Notes: generated by a model from the letters alone, not told the origin. A stretch of DNA of 64,000 nt from Gryllotalpicola ginsengisoli DSM 22003 (GCF_000419445.1 NZ_AULK01000002.1:186001-250000), one strand, 5' to 3'; counted from the stretch's first letter, positions 33,013-41,768 are shown. Numbers and translations: made by a program.

Positions 33013-33855
33013 TTACTTGACCGCGCCCGCCGTCAGCCCCGCGACGAAGCTGCGCTGCAGCAGCAGGAACATGACGACGATCGGCACCGAAACCACCAGC
33101 GAGGCGGCCATGATCTGGTTCCAGTACACGTTGGTCTGCGTCGAGTACTGCTGCAGGCCGATCGCCAGCGTCATCTGGTTCTGCTGCGTCGTCAGCACCG
33201 AGGCGAACAGCACCTCGCCCCAGGCGGTCATGAAACCGTAGATCGCCACCGCCACGATGCCGGGACGCGCCGCGGGCAGCACGACCCGCCACAGGGCGCC
33301 CATCGGGCCGTTGCCGTCGACCATCGCCGCCTCGTCCAGCTCGCGCGGGATGCCGTCGAAGTACCCGGCGAGCATCCAGATCGAGAACGGCAGCGTGAAC
33401 GTCAGGTAGGTGATGATCAGGCCGAGCCGGGTGCCGATCAGCGGGATGTGGGTCGCGGTGGTGATGTTGGTGAAGATCAGGAACAGCGGCAGCAGGAACA
33501 GCACGCCGGGGAACATCTGCGTCGACAGCACCGTCGTGGTGAACACGGTGCGGCCCTTGAACCGCCAGCGCGAGACGGCGTACGAGGCGAAGATCGCCAG
33601 CACGAGGCTGATGGCCGTCGCGATGACGCACACGACGACGCTGTTCGCGAAGTACTGCGCGAGCGGCACCGTCGACCAGATGTCGACGTACGGGGTCAGG
33701 GTGAGGTGCTGCGGGAACCAGGAGAAGGCGTTGCGCACCTCGCCGAGCGGCTTGAGCGAGGACGTGATCATCACGTAGAGGGGGACGATCACGAACGCCG
33801 TCAGGACGACGATCGTGACGACCCGGAAGACCTTGATGCCGGCAGACTCACGCAC
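33013..33855 (-). CDS. Sugar ABC transporter permease, MalG-type
   Basis: 280 residues with six membrane helices. The EAA loop that docks the ATPase reads 'ELDEAAMVDGNGPMGALWRVVLPAARPG' at about residues 180-205. The N-terminus 'VFRVVTIVVLTAFVIVPLYVMITSSLKP' and the periplasmic 'VPLAQYFANSVVVC' are typical of MalG-type subunits. It overlaps the MalF-type gene by 8 bases. No ATP-binding subunit is encoded in the operon, so a shared MsiK-type ATPase encoded elsewhere is expected. Confidence 0.93.
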   Translation of the reverse strand: MRESAGIKVFRVVTIVVLTAFVIVPLYVMITSSLKPLGEVRNAFSWFPQHLTLTPYVDIWSTVPLAQYFANSVVVCVIATAISLVLAIFASYAVSRWRFKGRTVFTTTVLSTQMFPGVLFLLPLFLIFTNITTATHIPLIGTRLGLIITYLTFTLPFSIWMLAGYFDGIPRELDEAAMVDGNGPMGALWRVVLPAARPGIVAVAIYGFMTAWGEVLFASVLTTQQNQMTLAIGLQQYSTQTNVYWNQIMAASLVVSVPIVVMFLLLQRSFVAGLTAGAVK

Positions 33856-34804
33856 GCTGCGACCTCCGGTTGATGACGAGCAGGTAGATGCTCGTGACGA
33901 TGAGCAGGAAGACGAGCAGCAGCACGGACATGGCGCTGCCGTAGCCGAAGTTCCAGGTCAGGAACGAGGCGTCGTAGATGTGGAACGAGATCAGATCCCC
34001 GGCCGGCGGCTGCGCGGTCGAGCCGAACAGCACGAACGGCGTGTTGAAGTCGTTGAACGTCCACAGGAACATGACGAGGATCAGCACCGTGTTCACGGGG
34101 CGCAGCATCGGCAGCGTGATCGACCGCCACTGACGGAACGGCTTGGCGCCGTCGACCGCGGATGCCTCGTACACGTCGCTCGGGATGGACTGGAGCCCCG
34201 CCATCAGCATCAGGAACGCGAACGGCCAGGTGCGCCAGATCGCGACGATCACGATCGCCCAGAACGCGTTGCCGCCGATCAGCCAGAACGGCTTGTCGCC
34301 GAGCAGGTGCAGTTGGTCGACCAGGATGTGGTTGATCGCCCCGGTGGAGCGCTGGAACATGAACTTCCAGGTGATGATGCCGGCGTAGATCGGCAGGGCG
34401 TAGGGGATCAGGAAGACCGTGCGGAACAGGCCGCGGCCCGGGAAGGGGCGCTGCAGCGCGACGGCCGCCGCCATGCCGAAGCCCCAGGACAGCGCGAGCA
34501 CGATGATCGTGAACCCGCACGTGATCAGGAACGAATGCAGGATGCCCTGGCCGATCGACGACGAGAAGTCGAGCGACGTCTTGTAGTTGCCGAGGCCGAC
34601 GACGGGCGCCTGGCCCCAGTTCCTCAGGTAGATGCGGGTGAGCTTGATGAAGCTCATCCAGATGCCCGTGACCATCGGGATGATGTGCACGAGGATCTCG
34701 AAGATGACGGCGGGGCCGAGCAGCGCGTAGGGCAGCCACCAGCCCTTGCGCAGGCCGCTGCGCCCCGGTGCGCCGCTCGGGGACGGCGCGGTCGTTGCCG
34801 ACAT
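33848..34804 (-). CDS. Sugar ABC transporter permease, MalF-type
   Basis: 318 residues with six membrane helices after a Pro/Gly-rich cytoplasmic N-terminus. The EAA loop is 'YEASAVDGAKPFRQWRSITLPMLRP' at about residues 215-240. 'WMSFIKLTRIYLRNWGQAPVVGLGNYK' matches the CUT1 family, which imports oligosaccharides. It lies 133 bases after the binding-protein gene, separated by a stable hairpin that may lower its expression relative to the binding protein. Confidence 0.93.
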   Translation of the reverse strand: MSATTAPSPSGAPGRSGLRKGWWLPYALLGPAVIFEILVHIIPMVTGIWMSFIKLTRIYLRNWGQAPVVGLGNYKTSLDFSSSIGQGILHSFLITCGFTIIVLALSWGFGMAAAVALQRPFPGRGLFRTVFLIPYALPIYAGIITWKFMFQRSTGAINHILVDQLHLLGDKPFWLIGGNAFWAIVIVAIWRTWPFAFLMLMAGLQSIPSDVYEASAVDGAKPFRQWRSITLPMLRPVNTVLILVMFLWTFNDFNTPFVLFGSTAQPPAGDLISFHIYDASFLTWNFGYGSAMSVLLLVFLLIVTSIYLLVINRRSQRA

Positions 34805-34855
34805 GGGTCTGGTCTTCCTTTCCCGTGGAAGGGACTCCTCCGGTGTGGTGCGCCC

Positions 34856-34886
34856 GAGGGCCGCCGCGAAGCTCGCGACGGCCCTC
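34856..34886 (-). promoter_or_regulatory. Intercistronic hairpin between binding-protein and permease genes
   Basis: A stem of 8 bp (GAGGGCCG/CGGCCCTC), one mismatch, then 5 bp (CGCGA/TCGCG), with a 3-base loop. In CUT1 operons such hairpins stabilise the upstream message and attenuate the permease genes, giving excess binding protein. The same is inferred here. Confidence 0.6.
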
Positions 34887-34937
34887 AGGCGGGTGCGGCG
34901 CCGAGGCGCCCCACGCGGGAGGAGTGCCGCCGGCTGG

Positions 34938-36257
34938 TTATCCGGCGGCCTCGACGGTGGTCTGCGCGTCGGACAGCGCCTTCTTGATGTCCGAGGCGCT
35001 GACGTTCTTGCCCTGGGCGATGTCGGCGATCAGGTTGGTGACGGCCTTGCCGACGGCGGACTCGAAGTCACCCTCGGTCGCGACCTGCGGCAGCACCTTC
35101 GACTGCTCGTTGTAGGCGGTGGTGAAGACCTTCGCCTCGTCCGCGTCGTCGGTGAACGACGGCGATGCGTCCTTCAGCACGGGCAGCGTCTTGTAGGGCT
35201 TGTCCAGCGTCGCCTGGGTGTCCTCGCTCGTCATGTACTTGACGAACTTGAGCGCCTGGTCGAGGTGCTGGGTGTAGCTGAAGATCGCGATGTTGATGCC
35301 GGCCGGGAAGGTCGAGATCTGGTCTTCCGCGGGGGTGTCGGCCGGCCACGGCAGGTTGGTCACGCCGTAGTCGCCCTCCTTCATGCCCTGCGAGAGCAGC
35401 GTCGCGTCGGCGTTGTTCTGCGAGAGCACCATGGCGGCCTTGCCCTGCGCGAGCTCCTGCAGCGGGTCGGATCCGTTGTCGAGCTGGGCGTCGTCGGGGT
35501 TCACCACCTTGTCCTTGCCGATCAGGTCGAGGTAGCGCTGCACGCCGGAGACGATCGCGTCGGAGGTGAAGGTCGGCTTGTCGCCGTCGTAGAACTCGGC
35601 GCCGTTCTGGGCGGCGGTGAGGAACGCGAAGTGCACGTTCTCGGTGTACGACGCGCCCGCGATGGCCACGCCGTACTGGCCCTTGGACGGGTCGGTCAGC
35701 TTCTTGGCGTCGGCGACGAACTCCTCCCACGTGGTGGGCGGCGTGGTGATGCCGGCCGCCTTGAAGAGCGCCTTGTTGTAGTAGAGGCCGTAGGCCAGGC
35801 CGTACAGGGGCACGGATGCCGGGTGGTCGGTCTTGCCCTTCTGACTGCCGGCGTTCAGGGCCGTGGTGGCGAACTTGTCGAGCCCGCCGATGGCGTCGGC
35901 GTGCTCGCTCAGGTCGACGAACGCGCCGGATGCCTGGAACGCGGGCCCCCAGGTGTTGCCGATGTTGACCACGTCGGGGCCCTGGTTGCTCGAGATCGCG
36001 GTGTTGATCTTGTTCTGCAGGTCGTTCCACCCGATGACCGTCAGGTTGACCTTGATGCCGGTCTGCTTCGTGAACTTGTTCAGAACGGGCGTGAGCACCT
36101 TCTTGTCGTTGGCGAGGCTCGTTCCCTGGTTGCTCGCCCAGTACTCGAGGGTGACGTTCTTGTCGCTCGAGCCGGAGTTGCTGCTGCAGCCGCTGAGGGC
36201 GATGGCCACGGTCGCCGCCGCGAGCGCGCCGACGAGCATGACTCTTTTCTTGGCCAT
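34938..36257 (-). CDS. Extracellular sugar-binding lipoprotein of the ABC importer
   Basis: 439 residues. The signal peptide MAKKRVMLVGALAAATVAIA leads to the lipobox LSGC with lipidated Cys24. The mature part starts SSNSGSSDKNVTLEYWAS and has the family 1 solute-binding layout ('GPDVVNIGNTWGPAFQASGAFVDL', 'YGLYYNKALFKAAGITTPPTTW', 'QGKAAMVLSQNNAD'). The ligand is probably an oligosaccharide but cannot be named. GGAAG lies 7 bases before the ATG. Expression is expected from the promoter at 36360-36387, whose spacer is occupied by a LacI-type operator. Confidence 0.93.
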   Translation of the reverse strand: MAKKRVMLVGALAAATVAIALSGCSSNSGSSDKNVTLEYWASNQGTSLANDKKVLTPVLNKFTKQTGIKVNLTVIGWNDLQNKINTAISSNQGPDVVNIGNTWGPAFQASGAFVDLSEHADAIGGLDKFATTALNAGSQKGKTDHPASVPLYGLAYGLYYNKALFKAAGITTPPTTWEEFVADAKKLTDPSKGQYGVAIAGASYTENVHFAFLTAAQNGAEFYDGDKPTFTSDAIVSGVQRYLDLIGKDKVVNPDDAQLDNGSDPLQELAQGKAAMVLSQNNADATLLSQGMKEGDYGVTNLPWPADTPAEDQISTFPAGINIAIFSYTQHLDQALKFVKYMTSEDTQATLDKPYKTLPVLKDASPSFTDDADEAKVFTTAYNEQSKVLPQVATEGDFESAVGKAVTNLIADIAQGKNVSASDIKKALSDAQTTVEAAG

Positions 36258-36359
36258 GTGACTTCCTTGTCTCTTGTGCACGGTGTGGGTGTGCTCATGG
36301 TGTGATCGACCGCGCGGCAACAGCCGCCGACGCCGGTCGGCCGCCGCTCGATCGCCTCA

Positions 36360-36387
36360 AGCATAACTGAACCGATTCAGTTCGCAA
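36360..36387 (-). promoter_or_regulatory. Importer promoter with operator filling the spacer: TTGCGA-N16-TATGCT
   Basis: On the minus strand the -35 box TTGCGA (36382-36387) and the -10 box TATGCT (36360-36365) are separated by exactly 16 bases, which are the near-perfect dyad ACTGAATCGGTTCAGT (36366-36381, one mismatch). The -35 lies in the last codons of lacI, and the lacI stop TGA is inside the operator. A related perfect dyad TGAACCGGTTCA is upstream of lacI at 37480-37491. Confidence 0.85.
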
Positions 36388-37414
36388 TCGCGCCCTGTGG
36401 CGCGTCTGACGCACTGGCGGCCCGGCTCGATTCCCGCACGAGCAGCGAGCTCGGCGTGGGTCGCACGGCCGTCGGCTCCTCGCCGGCGAGCAGCTGCAGC
36501 AGGCGCGTCGCGCTGCGCCTGCCCTGCTCGTCGGGGAACCTGTCCAGCGCCGTGATCGTGGGGGAGGAGAAGCGGCACAGCACCGAGTCGTCCCAGCTCA
36601 CGAGAGCGAGGCCCTGCGCCTCGCCCTTGCGCAGCGCCGAGAGCGCGCCGAGGGCCATCAGGTCGTTCGACGCGATGATCGCGGTCGGCACCTCGGGCTC
36701 GCCGAGCAGGCCGGTCACGAGGGCTTCGGCGCTGTCGAAGGTGTAGTCGGCCTCGAGGAAGCGCACCCGCATGCCGCGCGCGGCCGCCTCGCGCGTCACC
36801 GCCTGGGTGCGGTCGAGCTCGTGTGCGTAGCCCAGGGGCCCCGTGACGTGCGCGACGTCGCGGTGGCCGAGTTCGAAGAGGTGCTGCACCAGCTGCTCGG
36901 CGTCGCGATGCTGGTCTTCGATGCGCTCGGCGCCCGGTTCGTCTCCGGGCAGCACGCCGTGCAGGACGTACGGGAGGCCGAGCCGGTCGAGCAGGGCCGG
37001 GCGCTTGTCGTCGATGGCCCGGTCGAGCACGATCACGCCGTCCACCCGTCGCTCGGCCGCCCAGCGCTCGTACACCTCGATGTCGCGGCCGGGGGCGGTG
37101 CCGACCATGCGCAGCAGCAGGCTCTGCCCGGCCTGCGAGAGCACGTCCTCGACGCCCTCGAGCAGGCGCATGTAGTAGGGCTCGGTGCCGAGCAGGGTCG
37201 GGTCGCGACGCAGCACCATGCCGATCGCATCCGATCTCGAGCGCGACAGGGCGCGGGCGCTCGAGCTGGGGTGCCAGCCGAGTTCCTCGGCGAGGGCGAG
37301 CACGCGCTCCCGGGTCTGATCGCTGACGCCGGGCCGGCCGTTGAGCGCGTAGGAGACGGATGCCTTCGACACGCCCAGCCGCTCGGCGATCGTCGCGATC
37401 GTCACCTTCGACAT
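36377..37414 (-). CDS. LacI-family repressor of the sugar importer
   Basis: 345 residues from MSKVTIATIAERLGVSKASV. The helix-turn-helix and hinge ('SKASVSYALNGRPGVSDQTRERVLALAEELGW', 'SSARALSRSRSDAIGMVL') are followed by a periplasmic-binding-protein-like effector domain with 'RVDGVIVLDRAIDD', 'AIIASNDLMALGALSALRKG' and 'TITALDRFPDEQGRRSA'. The start at 37414 is preceded by GAGGCAGG; an ATG at 37447 would add 11 residues and fits a short leader. Operators at 36366-36381 and 37480-37491 indicate control of the importer and of itself. The ligand is presumably the imported sugar. Confidence 0.92.
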   Translation of the reverse strand: MSKVTIATIAERLGVSKASVSYALNGRPGVSDQTRERVLALAEELGWHPSSSARALSRSRSDAIGMVLRRDPTLLGTEPYYMRLLEGVEDVLSQAGQSLLLRMVGTAPGRDIEVYERWAAERRVDGVIVLDRAIDDKRPALLDRLGLPYVLHGVLPGDEPGAERIEDQHRDAEQLVQHLFELGHRDVAHVTGPLGYAHELDRTQAVTREAAARGMRVRFLEADYTFDSAEALVTGLLGEPEVPTAIIASNDLMALGALSALRKGEAQGLALVSWDDSVLCRFSSPTITALDRFPDEQGRRSATRLLQLLAGEEPTAVRPTPSSLLVRESSRAASASDAPQGAIAN

Positions 37415-37452
37415 GCGGGCCACCTGCCTCTCCACCGACCTCGTCATCGTGG

Positions 37453-37467
37453 GTTGTCGCCGACAAC
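37453..37467. promoter_or_regulatory. Palindrome GTTGTC-GCC-GACAAC upstream of lacI
   Basis: A perfect 6-base inverted repeat with a 3-base centre, just downstream of a TATCGT -10-like box (37466-37471, minus strand). It differs from the LacI-type operator and could be a second regulator's site or a leader hairpin. Confidence 0.4.
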
Positions 37468-37479
37468 GATAGCGGCAGT

Positions 37480-37491
37480 TGAACCGGTTCA
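37480..37491. promoter_or_regulatory. LacI operator TGAACCGGTTCA (autoregulatory)
   Basis: A perfect 12-base palindrome 9 bases upstream of a TATCGT -10-like box, overlapping the expected -35 region of the lacI promoter. It matches the operator in the importer promoter at all but one position of the core, which makes the pair mutually supporting. Confidence 0.8.
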
Positions 37492-37520
37492 GCACAGGGT
37501 GGGCCGCACCCGGTGAGGGC

Positions 37521-38573
37521 TCAGCCGGCGAGCGCGAGCAGCAGGCGCTGCAGCGAGTCGAGGCGCGCGGCGCCGCTCGGGCCGAGCTCACCGCGCTCCA
37601 CCGCCTCGGCGATGGCGCAGTCCGGTGCGTCCGGCAGATGCGTGCAGCCGCGCGGGCACTCCTGCGCGACCCGGTCGAGGTCGGGGAAGCCGCGCAGGAT
37701 GTTGGCCGGGTCGACATGGCCGAGGCCGAAGCTGCGCACGCCGGGGGTGTCGATGATCCAGCCGGTGCCGGCATCCGATCGCACGCGCAGGGAGACCGTC
37801 GAACTCGAGGTGTGCCGGCCGCGCCCGGTCACCTCGTTCACGTGGCCGATGGCGCGGTGCGCGTCGGGGACGAGCGCGTTCACGAGGGTGGACTTGCCGA
37901 CCCCCGAGTGCCCCACCGCGACGGTCGTATGCCCGATGAGGCATGCGTTCAGCTCGTCCAGCGGCACGTGCGCGGGCGAGCTCGTGAAGACGGTCAAACG
38001 CTCCAGACCGGCGAAGTTCGCGAGGAACGGCGCCGGGTCGGCGACGTCGGTCTTCGTCACGCACAGCAGCGGCTCGATGCCCGCGTCGAACGCCGCGACG
38101 AGATAGCGGTCGACGAGGCGGATGCGCGGTTCGGGGTTGGCGGCGGCGACCACGATCAGCATCTGGTCGGCGTTCGCCACGATGACGCGCTCCACCTCGT
38201 CGGTGTCGTCGGCCGAGCGGCGCAGCAGCGTGGTGCGCTCGCCGATGCGCACGATGCGGGCCAGCGTGCCGGGCGCGCCGCTGGTGTCGCCGACGAGGTC
38301 CACGCGGTCGCCGGTGACGATCGGCTGCCGGCGCAGCTCGCGGGCGCGGGAGGCGACCGCCTGATGCTCGGTCGGCCGGTCCTCGTCGATCAGCACCGTG
38401 TACCTGCCGCGATCGACGCCGAGCACCCGCCCGACCACGGCGTCCTCGTGCTCGGGCCGCTGCTTGGTGCGCGGCCTGCTGCCCTTCGGGTTCGGGCGCA
38501 CGCGCACCGCCGACTCGTCGTACTCCGCGTACGGCTCGTCGTCGTCGGCGTCGTCGCCCGACCACCAGGTCAA
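37521..38573 (-). CDS. rsgA: Ribosome small-subunit GTPase RsgA (TTG start)
   Basis: 350 residues. It starts TTG-ACC-TGG-TGG ([20 protein letters not shown]), with the TTG overlapping the aroA stop (TTGA). An acidic N-terminal tail, an OB-fold ('GRVLGVDRGRYTVLIDED') and a circularly permuted GTPase follow: G4 'CVTKTD', G1 'GHSGVGKSTLVNAL', G3 'DTPGVRSFGL'. The zinc site is 'ECPRGCTHLPDAPDC'. RsgA checks the 30S decoding centre during maturation. No ATG or GTG exists near this position, and the WW-plus-acid start is what close relatives have. It ends at 37521, 107 bases from the lacI start. Confidence 0.92.
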   Translation of the reverse strand: MTWWSGDDADDDEPYAEYDESAVRVRPNPKGSRPRTKQRPEHEDAVVGRVLGVDRGRYTVLIDEDRPTEHQAVASRARELRRQPIVTGDRVDLVGDTSGAPGTLARIVRIGERTTLLRRSADDTDEVERVIVANADQMLIVVAAANPEPRIRLVDRYLVAAFDAGIEPLLCVTKTDVADPAPFLANFAGLERLTVFTSSPAHVPLDELNACLIGHTTVAVGHSGVGKSTLVNALVPDAHRAIGHVNEVTGRGRHTSSSTVSLRVRSDAGTGWIIDTPGVRSFGLGHVDPANILRGFPDLDRVAQECPRGCTHLPDAPDCAIAEAVERGELGPSGAARLDSLQRLLLALAG

Positions 38574-39934
38574 GGCGTGTATGCCTTTTCGAGCATGCCG
38601 TGCCACAGTTCCGGGAACTCGGGCAGCGTCTTCGCCGTCGCGCCGATGTCGTGCACCTCGACGCCGGGGGTGACGAGCCCGATCAGCGCGCCGGCCGTGG
38701 ACATGCGGTGGTCCTTGTGGCTGCGCCACACGCCGCCGTGCAGCGGCCGCGGCTCGATGCGCAGGCCGTCCGGCAACTCGGTCACGCTGCCGCCGAGCCC
38801 GTTCACCTCGGCGGCGAGGGCGGCCAGCCGGTCGGTCTCGTGGTGCCTGATGTGCCCGATGCCGGTGATCTCGCTCGGCGAATCGGCCAGCGCCGCGAGT
38901 GCGACGAGGGCCGGGGCCAGCTCGCCGCCGGTGGACAGGTCGAGTTCGACGCCGGAGATGGAGGGCCCGCCGGTGACGGTGAGCCGGTCGCCGTCGCGGG
39001 TGACGGATGCCCCGAACTTCAGCAGCAGCGTGGCGAGATCCGCCCCGACCTGGGTCGTGGACTCCGGCCAGCCGGTGATCGTCACGCGGCCGCCGGTGGC
39101 GACGGCGGCGGCGAGGAACGGCGCCGCGTTGGACAGGTCGGGCTCGATCGCGACGTCCCTGCCGCGGATCGGCTGCGGGGCCACCGACCAGGTGCCGGGT
39201 GCGGGGGTCTCCACCGTGACCCCGCGCGCGGCGAGGGTCGCGATCGTCATCTCGATGTGTGGCAGGCTCGGCAAGCGCTGCCCCGAGTGGTGCAGCACGA
39301 GGCCGCGCTCGAAGCGCGGCGCCGAGAGCAGCAGGCCGCTCACGAACTGGCTGGAGGCCGAGGCGTCGATGGTGATCTCGCCGCCCTCGACGCTCCCCGT
39401 GCCGTGCACGGTGAACGGCAGGCTGCCGCGGCCTTCGTCGGCGAGGTCGACGCCGAGCGCCCGCAGCGCCTCGATCATCGCGTGCATCGGCCGGCCGACG
39501 GCGGAGGGGTCGGCGTCGAAGGTGGTCGGGCCGAGCGCGAGCGCGGCGAGCGGGGGAGTGAAGCGCATCACCGTGCCGGCCTGGCCGCAGTCGATCGTGG
39601 TCGAGCCGAGGAGCTCGTCGGCGGGGCTGATGCGCAGGTCGGCGCCGAAGGGGTGCGCCGACGGCACGCGCTCGATCCGGGTTCCGAGAGCGGCGAGGGC
39701 CTCGACCATCCGATCGCTGTCCTGCGAATGCAGCGGGGCGGTCAGCGTGGAGGGGCCGTCGGCCAGGGCGGAGAGCACGAGCTCGCGGTTGGTCAGCGAC
39801 TTCGACCCCGGCAGGGCGACGACCGCGTCGAGCGGACCGTCCGCCACCGGCGCGGGCCACAGCTCCGGGTTCTCGGGGCGCTGACGGTCGCCGTAGGGGT
39901 CGAAGTCCGAAGCGGAATAGGTGCGCGACTGCAT
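38570..39934 (-). CDS. aroA: 3-phosphoshikimate 1-carboxyvinyltransferase (EPSP synthase)
   Basis: 454 residues. It transfers enolpyruvate from PEP to shikimate-3-phosphate in the pathway to aromatic amino acids. '[23 protein letters not shown]' binds both substrates, '[18 protein letters not shown]' is the second signature, and '[18 protein letters not shown]' and '[14 protein letters not shown]' close the active site. The TATCCT -10 box (39942-39947, minus strand) lies 7 bases before the ATG, so the message is leaderless and the longer upstream frame is not used. It overlaps rsgA and is divergent from sigR, an order common in actinobacteria. Confidence 0.95.
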   Translation of the reverse strand: MQSRTYSASDFDPYGDRQRPENPELWPAPVADGPLDAVVALPGSKSLTNRELVLSALADGPSTLTAPLHSQDSDRMVEALAALGTRIERVPSAHPFGADLRISPADELLGSTTIDCGQAGTVMRFTPPLAALALGPTTFDADPSAVGRPMHAMIEALRALGVDLADEGRGSLPFTVHGTGSVEGGEITIDASASSQFVSGLLLSAPRFERGLVLHHSGQRLPSLPHIEMTIATLAARGVTVETPAPGTWSVAPQPIRGRDVAIEPDLSNAAPFLAAAVATGGRVTITGWPESTTQVGADLATLLLKFGASVTRDGDRLTVTGGPSISGVELDLSTGGELAPALVALAALADSPSEITGIGHIRHHETDRLAALAAEVNGLGGSVTELPDGLRIEPRPLHGGVWRSHKDHRMSTAGALIGLVTPGVEVHDIGATAKTLPEFPELWHGMLEKAYTP

Positions 39935-40043
39935 CGGTTGCAGGATACCGGGATTCGGCAGTCGAGACTTCGGGAGGACAGCGACGGTGGTGCGCCTGAT
40001 GGAACCGGAGACGGTGCGCGTCTCGGACGTAGACTGGGCCGCG

Positions 40044-40646
40044 ATGACCGACGACCTCGCTCTCTCGAGCGATTCCCCCGACCGCCTCTTCGAGGAGCAG
40101 GCGCTGCCGTTCATGGACCAGCTCTATGCCGCGGCGCTGCGCATGACGCGGAATCCCTCGGACGCGCAGGACCTCGTGCAGGAGACTTTCGTCAAGGCGT
40201 ACGCCGCCTGGGCCCAATTCCACCAGGGCACCAATCTCAAGGCCTGGCTGTACCGCATCCTCACGAACACCTTCATCAACAGCTACCGCAAGAAGCAGCG
40301 CGAGCCGTATCAGAGCCCCATCGACGACCTCGAGGACTGGCAGCTCGGCGGCGCCGAATCCACGACGGCGCGCGCGAGCCGTTCGGCCGAGGCCGAGGCG
40401 ATCGACCACCTGCCCGACTCCGCCGTGAAGTCCGCGCTGCAGTCCATCCCGGAGGACTTCCGGATGGCGGTCTACTTCGCCGACGTCGAGGGATTCTCCT
40501 ACCAGGAGATCGCCGACATCATGAAGACACCGATCGGGACCGTGATGAGCCGCCTGCACCGTGGCCGGCGGATGCTTCGCGATCTTCTCACCGACTACGC
40601 CCGCGACCGGGGGATCGCGGCCTCACCTGCCAGGAGCACACAATGA
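40044..40646 (+). CDS. sigR: ECF sigma factor SigR/SigH
   Basis: 200 residues. Region 2 contains '[24 protein letters not shown]' and '[25 protein letters not shown]'; region 4 has '[40 protein letters not shown]'. This is the SigR/SigH type that directs the thiol-oxidative and heat stress response. The ATG at 40044 follows TAGACT (40030-40035) by 8 bases. It overlaps the anti-sigma gene by 4 bases (ATGA). A GGAAC motif at 40001-40005 resembles the -35 of SigR promoters, but no matching GTT is at the correct spacing, so autoregulation is not shown. Confidence 0.94.
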   Translation: MTDDLALSSDSPDRLFEEQALPFMDQLYAAALRMTRNPSDAQDLVQETFVKAYAAWAQFHQGTNLKAWLYRILTNTFINSYRKKQREPYQSPIDDLEDWQLGGAESTTARASRSAEAEAIDHLPDSAVKSALQSIPEDFRMAVYFADVEGFSYQEIADIMKTPIGTVMSRLHRGRRMLRDLLTDYARDRGIAASPARSTQ

Positions 40647-40885
40647 CCGACTGCGGTTGCGACAAGGCCAAGAAGGACCTCGAGGAGTACCTGCACCACG
40701 AGTTGCTGGCCAACGAAGCCGCGGACATCCGCGAGCACATCGCGAACTGCGCCAGCTGCGCGGACGAGGAGCGCGTCGGCGTGGTGCTGATCGAAGCCGT
40801 GCAGCGCGCTTGCCGCGAGACCGCCCCCGAGGAGCTGCGGCTGCAGGTGCTGACGAAGATCCGTCAGCTGCAGACGCACGCGTAG
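40643..40885 (+). CDS. rsrA: Mycothiol-system anti-sigma factor RsrA
   Basis: 80 residues. The zinc-binding anti-sigma motif HxxxCxxC is 'HIANCASC' with His32, Cys36 and Cys39, helped by Cys4/Cys6 near the N-terminus ('[11 protein letters not shown]'). It holds SigR inactive until disulfide stress expels the zinc. Start and stop overlap with sigR makes 1:1 synthesis likely. The gene is followed by three tandem 35-36 bp repeats. Confidence 0.93.
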   Translation: MTDCGCDKAKKDLEEYLHHELLANEAADIREHIANCASCADEERVGVVLIEAVQRACRETAPEELRLQVLTKIRQLQTHA

Positions 40886-40894
40886 GGGCTTCGA

Positions 40895-41000
40895 GACGGC
40901 GGCTGCGCCGCCTCCTCAGCCGACGGGGTGACGGCGGCTGCGCCGCCTCCTCAGCCGACGGAGGTGACGGCGGCTGCGCCGCCTCCTCAGCCGACGTCAG
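40895..41000. repeat. Three tandem 35-36 bp repeats, each with a GGCGGC-TGC-GCCGCC hairpin
   Basis: Units begin at 40895, 40930 and 40966 and are nearly identical over about 30 bases. The third unit contains the last codons and the stop of the convergent VOC gene (TCA at 40987-40989), so the array looks like two extra copies of that gene's end. It lies between convergent rsrA and the VOC gene and may act as a multi-hairpin terminator. Confidence 0.8.
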
Positions 41001-41766
41001 CGCGCTCGTTGAGGAGGAAGCGGGCGCCGACCGGGTCGGCGACCTCCGCCATCCGACCGAACGGGCTGTCCCACACCTCGCGCACGATCTCGCCGCCCAG
41101 CTCGCGCACGCGCGCGACGGATGCCGCCACGCCGGCCGTGCCGAAGTAGATCTTCCACTCGCCGGGTGAGCTCTCGGGCAGCGCATCCGTCGCATCGAAG
41201 ACGCCGCCCACCACGTCGCCCGGCTCGCCCGGGCCGAAGGTCGTGTAGCGGAACGCGTCGCTGTCGCTCATCACCGCGGTCGCCCAGTGCAGCACCTCGC
41301 CGTAGAAGGTGAGCTGCAGCCGGTAGTCGCCCGCATGCAGCTCGGTGTAGACGACCGAGCCGACCTCGCCCCACAGCTCGTAACCCGACATGGTGCCGGG
41401 CTCCCAGGTGCCGAAGACCGCCCCTGCGGCATCCGCGAAGATCGCGAGCGTGCCCGCGTCGCCCACGGGAATCGGCGGCGCGAGTACGCGCCCGCCCGCC
41501 GCCGTCACCGCCGTCGCGGTGGCACCGGAGTCGGCCGTCTGGAAGTACGGCTTCCACAGCGGCCGCTCGCCCTCGTTCCAGGTGGGGCCGACCGCGGCGA
41601 CCGGCTTGCCGTCGTGGAAGAAGGTGACGTAGCGGCCGTACTCGCCGCCCGGCGCGTACGGCGTCCAGCCGAACAGGCCCTGGTAGAACGCGAGCGACGC
41701 GTCGACGTCGGGGCTCGTGGCATCCGCCCAGATAGGCAGACCCGGGGCTCGTCTCGGCGCCGGCAT
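40987..41766 (-). CDS. Two-domain VOC (glyoxalase/bleomycin-resistance-like) protein
   Basis: 259 residues, two tandem VOC modules at about 10-120 ('LPIWADATSPDVDASLAFYQGLFGW') and 128-255 ('WGEVGSVVYTELHAGDYRLQLTFYGEVLHW', ending 'EVADPVGARFLLNE'). Such proteins are mostly uncharacterised metal-dependent enzymes or binding proteins in the cytosol. An alternative GTG start at 41772 would overlap the kgd stop by 4 bases (GTGA), as is common in this genome, so coupling with kgd is likely. Its 3' end lies inside a tandem repeat. Confidence 0.85.
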   Translation of the reverse strand: MPAPRRAPGLPIWADATSPDVDASLAFYQGLFGWTPYAPGGEYGRYVTFFHDGKPVAAVGPTWNEGERPLWKPYFQTADSGATATAVTAAGGRVLAPPIPVGDAGTLAIFADAAGAVFGTWEPGTMSGYELWGEVGSVVYTELHAGDYRLQLTFYGEVLHWATAVMSDSDAFRYTTFGPGEPGDVVGGVFDATDALPESSPGEWKIYFGTAGVAASVARVRELGGEIVREVWDSPFGRMAEVADPVGARFLLNERADVG

Positions 41767-41768
41767 CG

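Noticed and set aside
40001-40035. SigR-autoregulated promoter (GGAAC with downstream GTT) for sigR
   Set aside because: GGAAC is present, but no GTT lies 16-19 bases downstream; the TAGACT box at 40030 fits a housekeeping leaderless promoter better.
40895-41000. Possible CRISPR-like array
   Set aside because: Only three units, contiguous without unique spacers, containing the end of a gene; no cas genes nearby.
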